From Rhizobium sp. NFR07 (GTDB taxonomy: Bacteria > Pseudomonadota > Alphaproteobacteria > Rhizobiales > Rhizobiaceae), in NCBI RefSeq assembly GCF_900111905.1, contig NZ_FOKM01000007.1:1-64000 (forward strand): a stretch of 64,000 nt of DNA, given 5' to 3'. Positions 39,867 through 49,141 of this stretch are shown piece by piece. Made by a program: the position numbers and the translations under genes. Numbering within the stretch: the first letter of the stretch is position 1; every line of letters begins with the position of its first letter. The notes under the pieces were generated by a model, which saw only the letters and a program-made list of their open reading frames with translations, was not told the DNA's origin and ran no database searches.

Positions 39867-41891
39867 TCAGGCCGCTGCGATGCGGGCCGCCTTGCGACGC
39901 TTGACGTCCGGCGGCGTCGCTTCGTCGACCAGCGAAGCAAGCGCCTCGTCGAGCGATATCGCCGTCTGCGCCTGGGATCCGAGGCGGCGGATGTTGACCG
40001 AACGCTGTTCGGCTTCCTGCCTGCCGCAGACGATGATCACCGGCACCTTGGCGACCGAATGCTCGCGGACCTTGTAGTTGATCTTCTCGTTGCGGAAGTC
40101 GGTCTCCACCTGCAGGCCTGCCTCGCGCAGCTGCTCGGCGACCTCGCGGCCGTAATCGTCCGCATCCGAGGTGATCGTTGCGACAACGACCTGGGTCGGT
40201 GCGAACCACAGCGGCATGTGGCCTGCAAAATTCTCGATCAGGATGCCGAGGAAACGCTCCATCGAGCCGCAGATGGCGCGGTGGATCATCACCGGCTGCG
40301 TCTTTTCCGAGTTCTGGTCGATATAGAAGGCGCCGAACCGTTCCGGCAGGTTGAAGTCGACCTGCGTCGTGCCGCACTGCCATTCACGGCCGATCGCGTC
40401 CTTCAGCGTGTATTCGAACTTCGGACCATAGAACGCGCCCTCGCCCGGCAGAATGCCGGTCTTGATGCGGCCGCCCGACTGTTCCTCGATCGTCTTCAGC
40501 ACTTCCATCATGACGTTTTCGGCGCGATCCCAGAGATCGTCGGTACCGACGCGCTTTTCAGGACGCGTGGACAGTTTGACGACGACTTCCTGGAAGCCGA
40601 AATCCTCGTAGACGGAGAGGATCAGCTCGTTGATACGCAGGCATTCCATCGCCAGCTGCTCGTCGGTGCAGAAGACGTGCGCGTCGTCCTGCGTGAAGCC
40701 GCGCACGCGCATCAGGCCGTGCAGCGCGCCGGATGCTTCATAGCGATGCACGAGACCGAATTCGGCAAGGCGGATCGGCAGTTCGCGGTAGGACTTCAAA
40801 CCATGCTTGAAGATCTGCACGTGACCCGGGCAGTTCATCGGCTTCAGCGCGAAGACGCGGTTGTCCGCTTCCTCGTCCTTCGGATGGGTGAAGGCATAGG
40901 CGGATTTCACCGCGAACATGTTTTCCTGGTACCAGCCCCAGTGACCGGACGTCTCCCACAGCGAGGCGTCGAGCACCTGCGGTGCGTTGACCTCTTCATA
41001 GGTGCCGGCCAGACGACGACGCATGTAAGCCGTCAGAGTCTGGAACATGCGCCAGCCCTTGCCGTGCCAGAACACCACGCCCGGACCTTCTTCCTGGAAA
41101 TGGAAGAGATCCATCTCGCGGCCGAGCTTGCGGTGGTCGCGCTTTTCGGCCTCGGCCAGAACGTGCAGGTACTGGTCGAGCTCTTCCTGGGTCGCCCAGG
41201 CCGTGCCGTAGATGCGCGTCAGCATCGGCTTCGTCGAATCGCCACGCCAGTATGCGCCGGCGACCTTCATCAGCTTGAAGGCCGTGCCGATCTGGCCCGT
41301 CGAGGCCATATGCGGACCACGGCAGAGGTCGAACCAGCCGCCCTGGTTGTAGATCTTCAGCTCCTGGCCCTCCGGGATCATGTCGACCAGCTCGACCTTG
41401 TAGGCCTCGCCCTTGTCGGCGAACACGTCCTTGGCCTTTTCGCGAGACCAGATTTCCTTGGTGAAGGCGGCGTTCTTCTGGATGATCTCCTTCATCTTCT
41501 TTTCGATCTTCGGCAGATCTTCGGGCGTGAAGGGCCAGTCTTCTCTGCTGTCCGGATGGACGCGCTTGAAGTCGTAATAGAAGCCGTTTTCGATGACCGG
41601 GCCGATCGTCACCTGCGTGCCGGGCCACAGGTCCTGCACGGCCTCGGCCATGACATGGGCGGCGTCGTGACGGATCAGTTCGAGCGCGCGCGGATCGGTG
41701 CGGGTGACGATCTCGATCTTACCATCGGTGACGGGATCGGAGAGATCGCGCACTTCGCCGTCGAGCGCGATGGCCACGGCCTTCTTGGCCAGCGACTTGG
41801 AAATGGATTCGGCGACGGCAAGACCCGTCGTGCCGGCGTCGAACGCGCGGACGGAGCCATCGGGAAATGTAAGGGAAACAGCCTGGGACAT
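39867..41891 (-). CDS. thrS: Threonyl-tRNA synthetase
   Basis: The 674-residue class II synthetase has an N-terminal TGS domain (1-65), the editing domain with [11 protein letters not shown], and the catalytic core with [34 protein letters not shown] and the zinc ligands Cys and His, ending in the anticodon-binding domain. Length and motifs are standard. Possible feedback control of the leader cannot be judged here. Confidence 0.98.
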   Translation of the reverse strand: MSQAVSLTFPDGSVRAFDAGTTGLAVAESISKSLAKKAVAIALDGEVRDLSDPVTDGKIEIVTRTDPRALELIRHDAAHVMAEAVQDLWPGTQVTIGPVIENGFYYDFKRVHPDSREDWPFTPEDLPKIEKKMKEIIQKNAAFTKEIWSREKAKDVFADKGEAYKVELVDMIPEGQELKIYNQGGWFDLCRGPHMASTGQIGTAFKLMKVAGAYWRGDSTKPMLTRIYGTAWATQEELDQYLHVLAEAEKRDHRKLGREMDLFHFQEEGPGVVFWHGKGWRMFQTLTAYMRRRLAGTYEEVNAPQVLDASLWETSGHWGWYQENMFAVKSAYAFTHPKDEEADNRVFALKPMNCPGHVQIFKHGLKSYRELPIRLAEFGLVHRYEASGALHGLMRVRGFTQDDAHVFCTDEQLAMECLRINELILSVYEDFGFQEVVVKLSTRPEKRVGTDDLWDRAENVMMEVLKTIEEQSGGRIKTGILPGEGAFYGPKFEYTLKDAIGREWQCGTTQVDFNLPERFGAFYIDQNSEKTQPVMIHRAICGSMERFLGILIENFAGHMPLWFAPTQVVVATITSDADDYGREVAEQLREAGLQVETDFRNEKINYKVREHSVAKVPVIIVCGRQEAEQRSVNIRRLGSQAQTAISLDEALASLVDEATPPDVKRRKAARIAAA

Positions 41892-42021
41892 GTCTTATCT
41901 CCTGTCCAGTCCCGCCAACGAATGCGGGTGGTCAAATAGGGCCGGCCAAGGGGTAACGAGCGGCCGGCAACGAACGGCCGCGTGATACTGGGTTTCTTGG
42001 GTTTAGTAAAGCTGGAGAACG

Positions 42022-43227
42022 CTATTTCGCCGTGCGGGCAAGCCGCCCAATGACGAGGAAGCTCACCGCCGCGATGGCGCCGAGAACCGTGATCACGACG
42101 AGCGATGGCGCGACGCCGATCCCGGTCATCGAGACGGCGAAGACGAAGGGCGCGACGGCCGACAGAACCAGCCGTGCCGACATCATCTTTCCCTGCAGTT
42201 TCCCATAGCCGCGGCTGCCGAAAAGCTGCAGCGGCAGGTTGCCGGTGGCGATGCTGAGCAGGCCGTTACCCATGCCGAACAGGATGGCGAAAGCCATGGC
42301 GCCGATGGCCGATGGCGCGGTGAGCGGAAGCACGAGAATGCCGACGGCGATCAGGAGCGCGGACAGCATGGCGAGCCCGAGCGCCGGAAAGTTCTTTCCC
42401 GCAACCATGTTGATCACCCGGCTCGCCACCTGCGCCGGACCGAACAGCGCGCCGACAAGTGCTGCCGAGCTTCCGAGCCCGAGCCCTGTCAGCAGCGGCA
42501 CCATGTGGACGAGCACCGCCGAGCAGCAGACCGCGATCAGCGAAAACCCGGCGACCATCAGGATGAAGCCGAGACGGCGGCGCCCTTCAGGCAGGGATGG
42601 CTCGACCTCCGGCGTGGCGGCATGGCTGGCGACACGCCCCTTGCGGGCGCCCTGGGCCAGCCACGCATGGAGCGGCAGGCAGATGATGAGGTTCATCGCG
42701 GCGAAGACGAGATAGATGCTCTGCCATGACAGATGGGCATGCAGCCAGGCGGTGATCGGCCAGAATATGGTCGAAGCGAAACCGGCGATCAGCGTCAGGT
42801 AGGTGATGCTGCGGGCCGCGACTTGAGGCTTGAGCTGGACGAGCAGCGCGAAGGCCGCGCCATATTGTACGAGGTTGGCGGCGATCTGCAGCACCGTCAG
42901 CGAGACTGTGTAGATGATGGCATTCGGCGAAAGCGCGCAGGCGGCGAGTGCTGTGGCCGCGATCGCCGAGCCGATCGTCATAACCGGCCCTGCCCCGATC
43001 CGGTCGAACATCACGCCGAGCCACGGCGCCGTCAGCCCACCGATCAGCAGTGCTGCCGAAAGCGCGCCAAAGATCCATTCGACGGGCCAGGAGAAATGCG
43101 CCGCCACGTCGCCCGCAAGAATGCTGAAACTGTAATAGAGCGTGCCGTAGCCGATGATCTGGGTGGCGCCGAGCGCCACGATGGGGGCGATCGGCAATCG
43201 ATCAGACAATGCGCTTGCCCTCTGCAT
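42022..43227 (-). CDS. MFS transporter, candidate arsenic exporter
   Basis: The protein is about 401 residues with 12 membrane helices and MFS features (GLTAPWLGVMFDRIGAGPVMTIGSA loop). It is the last gene of the arsenic operon and overlaps the 3' end of arsC by 26 bases if ATG 43227 is used. In S. meliloti the fourth gene is arsH, so an MFS here is a variation. A role in arsenite or organoarsenical efflux (as for Agrobacterium ArsK) is inferred from context. A TTG start at 43206 would avoid the overlap. Confidence 0.75.
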   Translation of the reverse strand: MQRASALSDRLPIAPIVALGATQIIGYGTLYYSFSILAGDVAAHFSWPVEWIFGALSAALLIGGLTAPWLGVMFDRIGAGPVMTIGSAIAATALAACALSPNAIIYTVSLTVLQIAANLVQYGAAFALLVQLKPQVAARSITYLTLIAGFASTIFWPITAWLHAHLSWQSIYLVFAAMNLIICLPLHAWLAQGARKGRVASHAATPEVEPSLPEGRRRLGFILMVAGFSLIAVCCSAVLVHMVPLLTGLGLGSSAALVGALFGPAQVASRVINMVAGKNFPALGLAMLSALLIAVGILVLPLTAPSAIGAMAFAILFGMGNGLLSIATGNLPLQLFGSRGYGKLQGKMMSARLVLSAVAPFVFAVSMTGIGVAPSLVVITVLGAIAAVSFLVIGRLARTAK

Positions 43228-43630
43228 CGAGAACCTGCTCGCCGTCTTCCTTGGCGAATGCGCCCTTACGGGTGTCCGGCAGGATGTCGAGCACAAGTTC
43301 CGACGGACGCGCCAGCCGCGTGCCGAGCGATGTCACCACGAAGGGACGGTTGATCAGGATCGGATGCGCCAGCATCGCATCGAGCAGCTCATCGTCGGTG
43401 AGAGCGGGATTGTCGAGGCCGATTTCCGCATAGGGCGTGCCCTTCTCGCGGATGGCCTGCCGTACGGTCAGGCCCGCATCGGCGATCATCGTTATCAGTT
43501 GCTCGCGGCTCGGCGGTGTCTTCAGATATTCGATCACGGTCGGCTCGATGCCGGCATTGCGGATCATCGCGAGCGTGTTACGCGACGTGCCGCATTGCGG
43601 GTTGTGGTAGATGGTGGCGTCCATTGTCAT
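43202..43630 (-). CDS. arsC: Arsenate reductase (glutaredoxin type)
   Basis: The 142-residue enzyme reduces arsenate to arsenite. IYHNPQCGTSRNTL carries the active Cys (residue 13), and RPFVVTSLGTRLARPSE holds the arginines that bind the oxyanion. This matches the ArsC of E. coli R773 and of S. meliloti. Its ATG overlaps the aqpS stop in an ATGA junction. It follows the order arsR-aqpS-arsC. Confidence 0.93.
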   Translation of the reverse strand: MTMDATIYHNPQCGTSRNTLAMIRNAGIEPTVIEYLKTPPSREQLITMIADAGLTVRQAIREKGTPYAEIGLDNPALTDDELLDAMLAHPILINRPFVVTSLGTRLARPSELVLDILPDTRKGAFAKEDGEQVLDAEGKRIV

Positions 43631-44337
43631 GGGGTTTGTTCCGCTTGGGTTGGAGAATTTGACGGCCGGATATCGGCAAGCAGCCATGTGGCGAATACGG
43701 ACGCAAGCAGAGCCCCGAGTATTTCCGCCAGGATGAAGCCGGACAGGTCGTGTGGCCTGATACCGGCGAACGTATCGGTGAAGGCGCGCGCGACCGCGAC
43801 CGCCGGATTGGCAAAGGATGTCGAGGCGGTGAACCAGTAGGCCGAGACTATATAAAGACTCACCAATCCCGCGATGACTTGTGGCCGGGCTCGGGCACCG
43901 ATCAGGATGACGAATACCAGTCCGAACGCGGCGACAGCCTCCGCCAGCCACTGCCCTGGCCCGGTGCGGACGGTGGTGGATATCTGCAGTAACGGAAGCT
44001 CGAACATCGCATGAGCGAGCGCCGTTCCTGCGAGGCCGCCGACAATTTGCGCCGCGCCATAGCCGGCGGCTCGGGCCCAGCGAAGTTCGCCGCGGATTGC
44101 AAGAATCAGCGACACGACCGGATTGAAATGCGCGCCGGAGACCGGTCCAAATATGGTGATGAGGACGAACAGGATCGCGCCTGTCGCCAATGTGTTTCCC
44201 GCCAGCGTCACCGCGGTGTCGTCGGTAAGTCGGTCCGCCATGATCCCGGAGCCGATAACGGCTGCAACCAGCAGCGAAGTGCCCAAAGCTTCCGCTGCAA
44301 GCTGCCTTGAAAGCGGGAAGCTCACATTCGCGCTCAT
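43627..44337 (-). CDS. aqpS: Aquaglyceroporin of the arsenic operon
   Basis: The 236-residue channel has six helices and two half-helix motifs: NPV at residues 72-74 (GAHFNPVVSL) and NPA at 177-179 (TSFANPAVAV). The NPV form differs from the usual NPA. In S. meliloti AqpS lets arsenite leave the cell after ArsC reduction, and the gene position here is the same. The ATG overlaps the arsR stop (ATGA) and the arsC start overlaps its stop. Confidence 0.9.
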   Translation of the reverse strand: MSANVSFPLSRQLAAEALGTSLLVAAVIGSGIMADRLTDDTAVTLAGNTLATGAILFVLITIFGPVSGAHFNPVVSLILAIRGELRWARAAGYGAAQIVGGLAGTALAHAMFELPLLQISTTVRTGPGQWLAEAVAAFGLVFVILIGARARPQVIAGLVSLYIVSAYWFTASTSFANPAVAVARAFTDTFAGIRPHDLSGFILAEILGALLASVFATWLLADIRPSNSPTQAEQTP

Positions 44338-44687
44338 TGAGGCCGCTCCGTGCCGGGAGGGCAGCATATCGCCTGCTCGATGGCGGGCCCGCGGACTTCG
44401 GGGTGACCGGCGCAACAATCCTCCAGAAGGAAGCGGACGAGCGAAGCCAGTGCATCGTAGTTTGCGGAATAAACGATCGAGCGGGATTCCCGTTGCTGGC
44501 CGATGAGGCCGGAACGCTCGAGTTCCTTCAGATGAAAGGAAATGTTTGACGCCGAGACACCTGCCCTTTCTGCGATCGCGCCCGCCGCAAGCCCTTCTGG
44601 GCCGGCAACCACCAGCATCCGGACGATGTTGAGCCGCGTCTCCTGGGAGAGCGCGGAAAAGGATACCAGGGCTTGACGCTCATCCAT
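44334..44687 (-). CDS. arsR: ArsR-family repressor
   Basis: The 117-residue winged-helix regulator has the recognition helix around ASNISFHLKELERSGLI. Two vicinal Cys pairs lie in the C-terminal half, C91-C92 (LEDCCAGH) and C108-C109 (AICCPP), in place of the usual ELCVCDL sensor in the DNA-binding helix, which suggests an As(III) site near the C-terminus. The long upstream frame is not part of the gene: the ATG at 44687 is the family start. It controls the divergent promoter at 44688-44729. Confidence 0.92.
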   Translation of the reverse strand: MDERQALVSFSALSQETRLNIVRMLVVAGPEGLAAGAIAERAGVSASNISFHLKELERSGLIGQQRESRSIVYSANYDALASLVRFLLEDCCAGHPEVRGPAIEQAICCPPGTERPQ

Positions 44688-44729
44688 ATTTCTACAATCC
44701 TTGAAATGTTGAAATAAGGAGTAGCGCGG
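44688..44729. promoter_or_regulatory. Divergent arsR/DUF6428 promoter region
   Basis: This 42-base gap lies between two divergent start codons. ATTTC at 44688-44692 and GAAAT at 44703-44707 are inverted repeats ten bases apart, and a second GAAAT follows at 44711-44715. An ArsR operator covering both promoters is likely, though the exact site is not certain. AAGGAG precedes the DUF6428 start. Confidence 0.5.
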
Positions 44730-45248
44730 ATGACGGCTTTTGACAAGCAGCTCGCCGGGGATGTCGATCTGGATCAATTTGTCGAGGTACTCGGGGCGGA
44801 AGCGGGATTGCCGCTCGTTTTCCACTATGACGGCAAGCCGGTGAAACCGGGCTATCATGTGACCGAGGTCAAAGTGGGCAAATTCTCAGGACTCGACTGC
44901 GGTGCAAACCCGGAAGCATGGACGGAGATATTCGTTCAGCTGTGGGACATCGACGAGGGTGACCGCAGCCACATGCAGGCGGGGAAATTCTGCTCGATCA
45001 TCCGCAAGGTCTCCGACCATGTCCGGCTGGACGAGCCCGCCCGGCTGACATTCGAGGTGAGCGACGGGATAATGCCCATGCAGCTTTATCGCGCGGAGAC
45101 TCCATCTCCGGCCGATGGCATCTTCAATGTGACTCTGCATCCGCTCGCTGCCAGCTGCAAGCCACGGGATCGCTGGCTCGAACAGCAATCAGCGGCAAAG
45201 GCCGCAGGGTGTTGCTCGGCGCCGGCGGCAAAACAAGCCTGCTGCTGA
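44730..45248 (+). CDS. DUF6428 protein with vicinal-cysteine tail
   Basis: The 172-residue protein has the DUF6428 body (TEVKVGKFSGLDCGANPEAW, QLWDIDEG) and a C-terminal tail with C161-C162 and C171-C172. DUF6428 genes are often found beside arsR. Two CC pairs spaced nine residues apart could bind As(III), but no function is established. The gene shares the 42-base divergent promoter with arsR, so it is likely arsenic-induced. Confidence 0.8.
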   Translation: MTAFDKQLAGDVDLDQFVEVLGAEAGLPLVFHYDGKPVKPGYHVTEVKVGKFSGLDCGANPEAWTEIFVQLWDIDEGDRSHMQAGKFCSIIRKVSDHVRLDEPARLTFEVSDGIMPMQLYRAETPSPADGIFNVTLHPLAASCKPRDRWLEQQSAAKAAGCCSAPAAKQACC

Positions 45249-45250
45249 CG

Positions 45251-45622
45251 CTATTTGCCAGCGCGTCCGCGGCTCGTCCAATAGCGCCAGGGCGTCCACC
45301 AGTGCTGTCTTGCCGCAAGAGCATCAGGCACCGGATCGAGCCCGCCGGTGCCGCCCGGGCCGCAGCGGGCGACGCGAAACAGCGTCATCCAGCCGCCCGG
45401 CCAGAAGCCGTGGCGGGCGATCGCCTCATAGCCATATTCGGAACAGGTCGGAATATGGCGGCAGGAATTGCCGATGAAGCCTGAGAGGGTCAGTTGGTAG
45501 AGACGGATAAAACCCATGCCGAGCAAACGCCCCGGCGTCCTGACAAATGGCCCTTGCCAGTTGCGGGAACGTCCTGGCCGAACGATGCCGGGTTTATGGT
45601 CGCAATCCGGAGAGCCGCACAT
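45251..45622 (-). CDS. yidD: YidD membrane protein insertion factor
   Basis: The protein has the YidD core: YQLTLSGFIGNSCRHIPTCSEYGYEAIARHGFWPGGWMTLFRVARCGPGGTGGLDPVP, with several Cys. YidD helps YidC insert membrane proteins. The first 35 residues are unusual, and the true start may be the ATG at about 45517 (MGFIRLYQ). It starts three bases after the upstream NifU-like gene on the same strand and converges with the DUF6428 gene. Confidence 0.88.
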   Translation of the reverse strand: MCGSPDCDHKPGIVRPGRSRNWQGPFVRTPGRLLGMGFIRLYQLTLSGFIGNSCRHIPTCSEYGYEAIARHGFWPGGWMTLFRVARCGPGGTGGLDPVPDALAARQHWWTPWRYWTSRGRAGK

Positions 45623-45625
45623 GGT

Positions 45626-46075
45626 TCAGCCGTTGACGGCCTTGGCCGTCGCGCCGGCCTCGATCTGATCGATGGCGTCGACCACGGCGTCGAAGGTCAG
45701 CATGGTGGAAGGGTGGCGGGCCTTGTAGTCCTTGACCGGCTTCAGATAGCGCATCTCCTCGAAACGGCCGTCCGGCCCCTCTCCGCCTTCCTTCAACATG
45801 GCCAGCATATCGAGCCGCGCCTGGCGAAGTTCGTCTGCGGTCGCGCCGATCACATGGCGTGCCATGATCGAGGACGAGGCCTGGCCAAGCGCGCAGGCAC
45901 GCACCTCGTGGGAGAAGTCGGAGACGCGGTCGCCGTCCATCTTGAGATAGACCTTCACCTTCGACCCGCAGAGTTTCGAATGCTTTTCCGAGGTCGCGTC
46001 GGCATCGCCGAGCACCCCGGCATGGGTGATGTTGCCGGCGAATTCGAGGATCTTCGTGTTGTAGATATCGTCCAT
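45626..46075 (-). CDS. NifU/IscU-like iron-sulfur scaffold homologue
   Basis: The 149-residue protein has two of the three cluster-binding cysteines of IscU/SufU proteins, C36 in LCGSKVKVYL and C61 in RACALGQASSS. At the third position the sequence reads HPSTML with no Cys. It lies directly before yidD, as in other alphaproteobacteria, and may assist Fe-S assembly or have lost that role. The ATG at 46075 is followed by MDDIYNTKILEFAG. Confidence 0.8.
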   Translation of the reverse strand: MDDIYNTKILEFAGNITHAGVLGDADATSEKHSKLCGSKVKVYLKMDGDRVSDFSHEVRACALGQASSSIMARHVIGATADELRQARLDMLAMLKEGGEGPDGRFEEMRYLKPVKDYKARHPSTMLTFDAVVDAIDQIEAGATAKAVNG

Positions 46076-46373
46076 TGCCTTCGCCTGCCCTGATCACATT
46101 CCCCGCAATCATCGTGATCCATTGAACGGATCGTAACGTAACATGACCTATCGACGGGGTTCCGTTGGTTTTATATGTGATGGCGCGCGTTGGCGATCAA
46201 GAACTCGGGTTTTTGCTAAATTCGATCCTTGTTAAGAAGAGAATGCCTTGTCAAAAGGCATCTCAGAGATCAGATAACGCCCGAGAAGACAAACTTTGTT
46301 CGGCATTTTACGCTGAGACGTATTTGCCGAGTGTAGGTCGGATGCGGCCTTGAACCGCATCAGGAGACAACAG
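46076..46373 (+). promoter_or_regulatory. Structured leader upstream of folE
   Basis: This 298-base gap carries two stems before folE. ATGCCTT at 46243-46249 pairs with AAGGCAT at 46255-46261, and GATGCGG at 46341-46347 pairs with CCGCATC at 46355-46361, right before AGGAGA at 46362-46367. The second could hide or stabilise the ribosome site. Alphaproteobacterial folE leaders can carry the folE (THF-II) riboswitch, but I cannot match its internal loops here. Confidence 0.4.
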
Positions 46374-46988
46374 ATGGATGCAATTGTGAAGAATTTTCCG
46401 GCCTCGAGCCCGGCATCTGCGCGGCCCAGCCAGCAGGAAGCCGAGGAAGCCGTTCGTGTTCTCCTGCGCTGGGCGGGCGATGATCCGGCTCGCGAAGGCC
46501 TGCTGGACACGCCGAAGCGCGTCGCCAAGGCCTATCGCGAACTGTTCAGCGGTTATGAATTGTCGGCGGAAGAAGTTCTCGGACGCACCTTCGAGGAAGT
46601 CTCAGGTTATGACGACATGGTTCTCGTCCGGGATATTCCGTTCTTCTCCCATTGTGAGCATCACATGCTGCCGATCATCGGCAAGGCGACCGTCGCCTAT
46701 CTGCCGAGCGGCCGCGTCCTCGGCCTGTCGAAGATCGCCCGCGTCGTCGAGATCTTCGGCCGTCGCCTGCAGACCCAGGAAAACCTGACGGCCCAGATCG
46801 CCAAGGCGATCGAGGAAACCCTGAAGCCGCGCGGCGTTGCCGTGCTGATCGAGGCCGAACACATGTGCATGGAAATGCGCGGTGTCGAAAAGCAGGGTTC
46901 GCATACGTTGACCACTACCTTCACCGGCGAGTTCAAGACGAACGCCGCCGAGCAGGCACGCTTTTTCACCCTCGCCCGCAACCGGTAG
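46374..46988 (+). CDS. folE: GTP cyclohydrolase I
   Basis: The 204-residue enzyme starts folate synthesis from GTP. It carries [21 protein letters not shown], with the zinc-binding His and Cys, and [23 protein letters not shown]. The ATG at 46374 has AGGAGA six bases upstream; the earlier in-frame ATG at 46350 lacks one. hisI begins nine bases after its stop, so the two are likely cotranscribed. Confidence 0.96.
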   Translation: MDAIVKNFPASSPASARPSQQEAEEAVRVLLRWAGDDPAREGLLDTPKRVAKAYRELFSGYELSAEEVLGRTFEEVSGYDDMVLVRDIPFFSHCEHHMLPIIGKATVAYLPSGRVLGLSKIARVVEIFGRRLQTQENLTAQIAKAIEETLKPRGVAVLIEAEHMCMEMRGVEKQGSHTLTTTFTGEFKTNAAEQARFFTLARNR

Positions 46989-46997
46989 AAACCAGGC

Positions 46998-47462
46998 ATG
47001 TGCGACAATCATTTCCCGGCGCCTTCGGCCAATAAGGCCGAACTCGAGGGCGCCGGCGATTTCACGCCCCGTTTCGATTCCAACGGTCTGGTGACCGCCG
47101 TCGTGACCGATATTCGTGATGGCGAACTGCTGATGGTCGCCCATATGAATGCCGAGGCTTTGCGCCTGACGGTCGAGACCGGCATTGCGCATTATTACAG
47201 CCGCTCCCGGGCATCGCTTTGGAAGAAGGGCGAGACATCCGGCAATCTCCAGACCGTCCATGAGATCCGCACGGATTGTGATCAGGACGTCGTCTGGCTG
47301 AAGATCTCCATGGCCGGGCATGACGCGGCCTGCCATACCGGCCGCCGCTCCTGTTTCTATCGCTCGGTAAGAAAAGTTGACGGTGGGATCATCCTTGAAA
47401 TCGAGGATGATGCGCGTCATTTTGATCCTGAAGCCGTCTATTCCAGCAAGGAAACGAACTAG
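46998..47462 (+). CDS. hisI: Phosphoribosyl-AMP cyclohydrolase
   Basis: The 154-residue enzyme performs the third step of histidine synthesis. It has [29 protein letters not shown], the metal-binding [11 protein letters not shown], and the catalytic [11 protein letters not shown]. The enzyme is the free HisI form, not fused to HisE. It follows folE closely. Confidence 0.96.
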   Translation: MCDNHFPAPSANKAELEGAGDFTPRFDSNGLVTAVVTDIRDGELLMVAHMNAEALRLTVETGIAHYYSRSRASLWKKGETSGNLQTVHEIRTDCDQDVVWLKISMAGHDAACHTGRRSCFYRSVRKVDGGIILEIEDDARHFDPEAVYSSKETN

Positions 47463-47582
47463 GCATTCGTCTCGTTCTGATCCGCTCCCAGCCTGAGTAA
47501 ACGATTTCGCAACCACGCGGTGCGTTAATAGCGGATCGCGGGTCGTCAAGCCGTCGAAATTGGCCGTGGAGGTGATGGAGCG

Positions 47583-48542
47583 ATGCTGAACTGGAACTGG
47601 AACCGTCAGGCACGACAGGCTGCTTCGCAGGATGTCGACCTTGCGCGGTCCGAACCGCCAGTCCCGACGGTCGCGACCCCTCCCCGCAAGGCCAAGCTTT
47701 CCCTCGCTCTTGGTGGCGGCGCTGCTCGCGGCTGGGCGCATATAGGCGTGCTCCGCGCGCTGGATGAGGCCGGCATCGAAGTCGGCATGATTGCCGGCAC
47801 CTCGATCGGTGCGCTTGTCGGAGGATGTTATCTGGCCGGCAAGCTGGACGAACTCGAATCTTTCGCCCGCTCGCTCACCATGCGCCGCATCGCGGCTTTG
47901 CTCGATCTCACCATCGGCGGCGGCGGCCTGCTCGGCGGCATGCGGCTGACCAAGCGCATGCAGGAACATCTCGAAGGCCTGTCGATCGAGGATCTCGACC
48001 GTCCGTTCGTCGCGGTGGCGACCGAGCTGCTGACCGGCCATGAAGTGTGGATCTCCAGCGGCTCGCTGATCACGGGCCTGAGGGCTTCCTATGCCCTGCC
48101 CGGCATTTTCGAGCCGGTCAAATGCAACAATCGCACGCTGATGGATGGCGCGCTGGTCAATCCGGTGCCGACGTCCGTCTGCCGCGCCTACGAGCAGCCG
48201 CTCGTCGTCGCAGTCAACCTCAACTACGACATCTTCGGCCGCTCCGCCGTGATCAAGCACAATGCGAGCTTCCAGACGGTCGACGAGGCCATCCGCGAGA
48301 AATCGGATGAAGTACGCGTCAGCGTCACCGGCACCATGGTGCAGGCCTTCAACATCATCCAGGAACGTATCTCGCGCGCGCGGCTTGCCGGCGATCCGCC
48401 GGATCTGGCGCTGCATCCGCGCCTGAGCGATATCGGCCTGTCCGAATTCCATCGCGCCGGCGAGGCGATCGAGCGCGGCTATGAGGAAACCATGGCGCAG
48501 ATCTCGGCGCTCAAGCGCATGCAGGAAGTGTTCGCCCGCTGA
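47583..48542 (+). CDS. Patatin-like phospholipase
   Basis: The 319-residue RssA-type protein has the oxyanion hole GGGAARGWAHIGVL (residues about 44-57), the Ser in GTSIGALVGG and the catalytic Asp in DGALVNPVP. It likely hydrolyses acyl chains of phospholipids. The C-terminal part follows the RssA/YlbK pattern. It lies downstream of hisI with 120 bases in between. Confidence 0.9.
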   Translation: MLNWNWNRQARQAASQDVDLARSEPPVPTVATPPRKAKLSLALGGGAARGWAHIGVLRALDEAGIEVGMIAGTSIGALVGGCYLAGKLDELESFARSLTMRRIAALLDLTIGGGGLLGGMRLTKRMQEHLEGLSIEDLDRPFVAVATELLTGHEVWISSGSLITGLRASYALPGIFEPVKCNNRTLMDGALVNPVPTSVCRAYEQPLVVAVNLNYDIFGRSAVIKHNASFQTVDEAIREKSDEVRVSVTGTMVQAFNIIQERISRARLAGDPPDLALHPRLSDIGLSEFHRAGEAIERGYEETMAQISALKRMQEVFAR

Positions 48543-48589
48543 GTTCTTCGCGGGCGTCACCATCTTCTTTCTTGGAGAGCGGCCGGGCG

Positions 48590-49024
48590 TCAGCCGGCGA
48601 TATAGGCCTTCATCTGTTCGGCCTCGATCTCGACCTCGCGCATGCGCGCCTTCACCACGTCACCGATCGAAATGATGCCCGCAAGCCGGCTCTGAGCTTC
48701 AACAGGTACGTGACGGAAGCGGCCGGATGTCATCATGCCCATGACCTCGTCGACCGTCTGCTCCTCGCGACAGCGCTGGACGTTCGTCGTCATCATCGCC
48801 TTCACGGGCTGGTCGAGCGCCTCGACGCCCTTGGTCGCGATGGTGCGGACCAGGTCACGTTCCGTGAAAATGCCGGCAATGCGGCCTTCCATTCCGGCAA
48901 CCACGACGGCGCCGATCTTCCTGTCGTTGAGGATGCCTGCGACTTCGAGCAGCGTGATTTCGGGCTCGACGGTCACCACGTCGCGGCCCTTCGCTTCGAG
49001 CATCATTCTTACGGTAGTCGACAT
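48590..49024 (-). CDS. CBS-domain protein
   Basis: The 144-residue protein is a pair of CBS domains, DVVTVEPEITLLEVAGILNDRKIGAVVVAG and PVKAMMTTNVQRCREEQTVDEVMGMM, with IAGIFTERDLVRTIA between them. Such proteins bind adenosine nucleotides and control partner enzymes. The partner is not evident. It is convergent with the patatin gene. Confidence 0.93.
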   Translation of the reverse strand: MSTTVRMMLEAKGRDVVTVEPEITLLEVAGILNDRKIGAVVVAGMEGRIAGIFTERDLVRTIATKGVEALDQPVKAMMTTNVQRCREEQTVDEVMGMMTSGRFRHVPVEAQSRLAGIISIGDVVKARMREVEIEAEQMKAYIAG

Positions 49025-49141
49025 GGCTTCCTCCCTGCCTGATCAACGTACCCGCGGGCCCTCCTGAAAACTCTCTCCCGGGGCACTTTTCGTATAGCTC
49101 AGATTGTAGAGCGGCCCGATTTTGAGATCAAGCGGAAGAGA

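Noticed and set aside
42022..43296. MFS start at 43296 giving 424 residues
   Set aside because: It would overlap arsC by 95 bases and add an unrelated N-terminus. Starts at 43227 or 43206 fit the family better.
46240..46374. THF-II (folE) riboswitch
   Set aside because: Hairpins are present, but I could not match the conserved internal loops, so it is not called as a riboswitch and is only noted as a test.
46602..48563. 653-residue open frame on the minus strand
   Set aside because: It is antisense to folE, hisI and the patatin gene, all of which have clear catalytic motifs.
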